Assembly: GCA_913062625.1 (NCBI GenBank)
Contig: CAJXWP010000016.1
Location: forward strand, 1-45,429
Length of the DNA stretch: 45,429 bases
Direction of reading: 5' to 3'
Source: an uncultured Haliea sp.
GTDB lineage: Bacteria; Pseudomonadota; Gammaproteobacteria; Pseudomonadales; Halieaceae
Part shown: positions 45,188-45,429 of the stretch, one piece after another
How the letters are laid out: every line of letters starts with the position of its first letter
How positions within the stretch are numbered: the stretch's first letter is position 1
The notes under the pieces: model-generated
Databases searched by the model: none
The model's input: the letters and a program-made list of their open reading frames with translations, nothing else
Told to the model about the DNA's origin: nothing
Translations under genes and position numbers: made by a program

Positions 45188-45429
45188 ATGATTATCTATG
45201 CGCAATTACACAAAAATCTGTTGGCGGCTATTTTTTTACTCTTTGGCGCGATGGAACTTGCCACGGCTAAACAGCCCAACGTCATTATTATCGTAGCCGA
45301 CGACCTTGGCTGGAATGATGTTGGTTTTCACGGTGGCGATATCGACACTCCGGCGCTAAACCGTCTGGCGGCAGAAGGCATGGAACTCAATCGGTTCTAC
45401 ACCACACCCATTTGCTCCCCGACTCGGGC
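45188..45429 (+). CDS. Formylglycine-dependent sulfatase (arylsulfatase type), N-terminus, partial
   Basis: 80 codons before the window ends. Residues about 1-27 are a Sec signal peptide ending near ATA. The mature part reads NVIIIVADDLGWNDVGFHG (Asp 38 and Asp 39 are the metal ligands), then DIDTPALNRLAAEGMELNRF and YTTPICSPTR, the CxPxR sulfatase motif in which Cys 76 is changed to formylglycine. Periplasmic or secreted; hydrolyses sulfate esters. GGAG stands 8 nt before the ATG. The form is that of arylsulfatase A/B-like enzymes that act on carbohydrate or aryl sulfates; the substrate is unknown. Confidence 0.93.
   Translation, partial: MIIYAQLHKNLLAAIFLLFGAMELATAKQPNVIIIVADDLGWNDVGFHGGDIDTPALNRLAAEGMELNRFYTTPICSPTR

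Overview
The window looks like bacterial chromosome from a free-living, probably marine gammaproteobacterium. The type is inferred, not tested: an fpr gene divergent from a FinR-like LysR regulator, lutABC, YbiT/DbpA/RhlE, a bactofilin, a glutathione-dependent formaldehyde pathway, DUF4136/DUF3313 lipoproteins, and several sulfur-ester enzymes. Base composition is near 50% GC throughout. I saw no rRNA, tRNA, CRISPR array, insertion sequence, phage gene or integron. Genes are dense and form short operons on both strands.

Layout. 1-6541 (minus): a peptide/oligopeptide ABC importer in the order binding protein, permease, permease, double ATPase, followed by a small ORF and the start of a ketopantoate-reductase-like gene. 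6693-9494 (plus): a POT-family peptide:proton symporter and a saccharopine-dehydrogenase-like oxidoreductase. 9621-11708: a large unrecognised membrane protein. 11830-14743: lutABC for L-lactate oxidation. 14767-17925: a SYLF lipid-binding protein on the minus strand, then a PQQ sugar dehydrogenase fused to cytochrome c and an EEP-fold phosphodiesterase. 18232-20034: a fatty acyl-CoA synthetase. 20107-23850 (minus): RhlE helicase, a DUF4136 lipoprotein, a DoxX membrane protein and ferredoxin-NADP reductase, with the LysR regulator divergent from fpr. 24941-28168: formaldehyde detoxification (class III alcohol dehydrogenase plus S-formylglutathione hydrolase) and a class II aldolase-like protein. 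28207-31340 (minus): YbiT ABC-F ATPase and DbpA helicase. 31638-34869 (minus): a lipoprotein, a sulfotransferase and an alkylsulfatase-like metallo-hydrolase in one tight operon. 35084-40396 (plus): bactofilin, a methyltransferase-like protein, an alpha/beta hydrolase, a MAPEG protein, a SnoaL-like protein and two different fatty-acid-hydroxylase/sterol-desaturase proteins. 40426-44387: polysaccharide deacetylase (minus), a Coq4-like protein (plus) and cardiolipin synthase (minus). The end carries a decayed gene tail and the first 80 codons of a formylglycine sulfatase.

Together the genes point to a heterotroph that imports peptides, oxidises lactate and sugars directly into the respiratory chain, activates fatty acids, and modifies lipids or sterol-like molecules. 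The most unusual parts are the translationally coupled sulfotransferase / alkylsulfatase-like pair, whose metallo-hydrolase has Gln in place of the first metal-site His; the probable alkylsulfatase-family remnant beside a true sulfatase; the large unknown membrane protein at 9621; and the lipid-modification cluster ending near the Coq4-like gene. No wholly new defence or mobile system was found.
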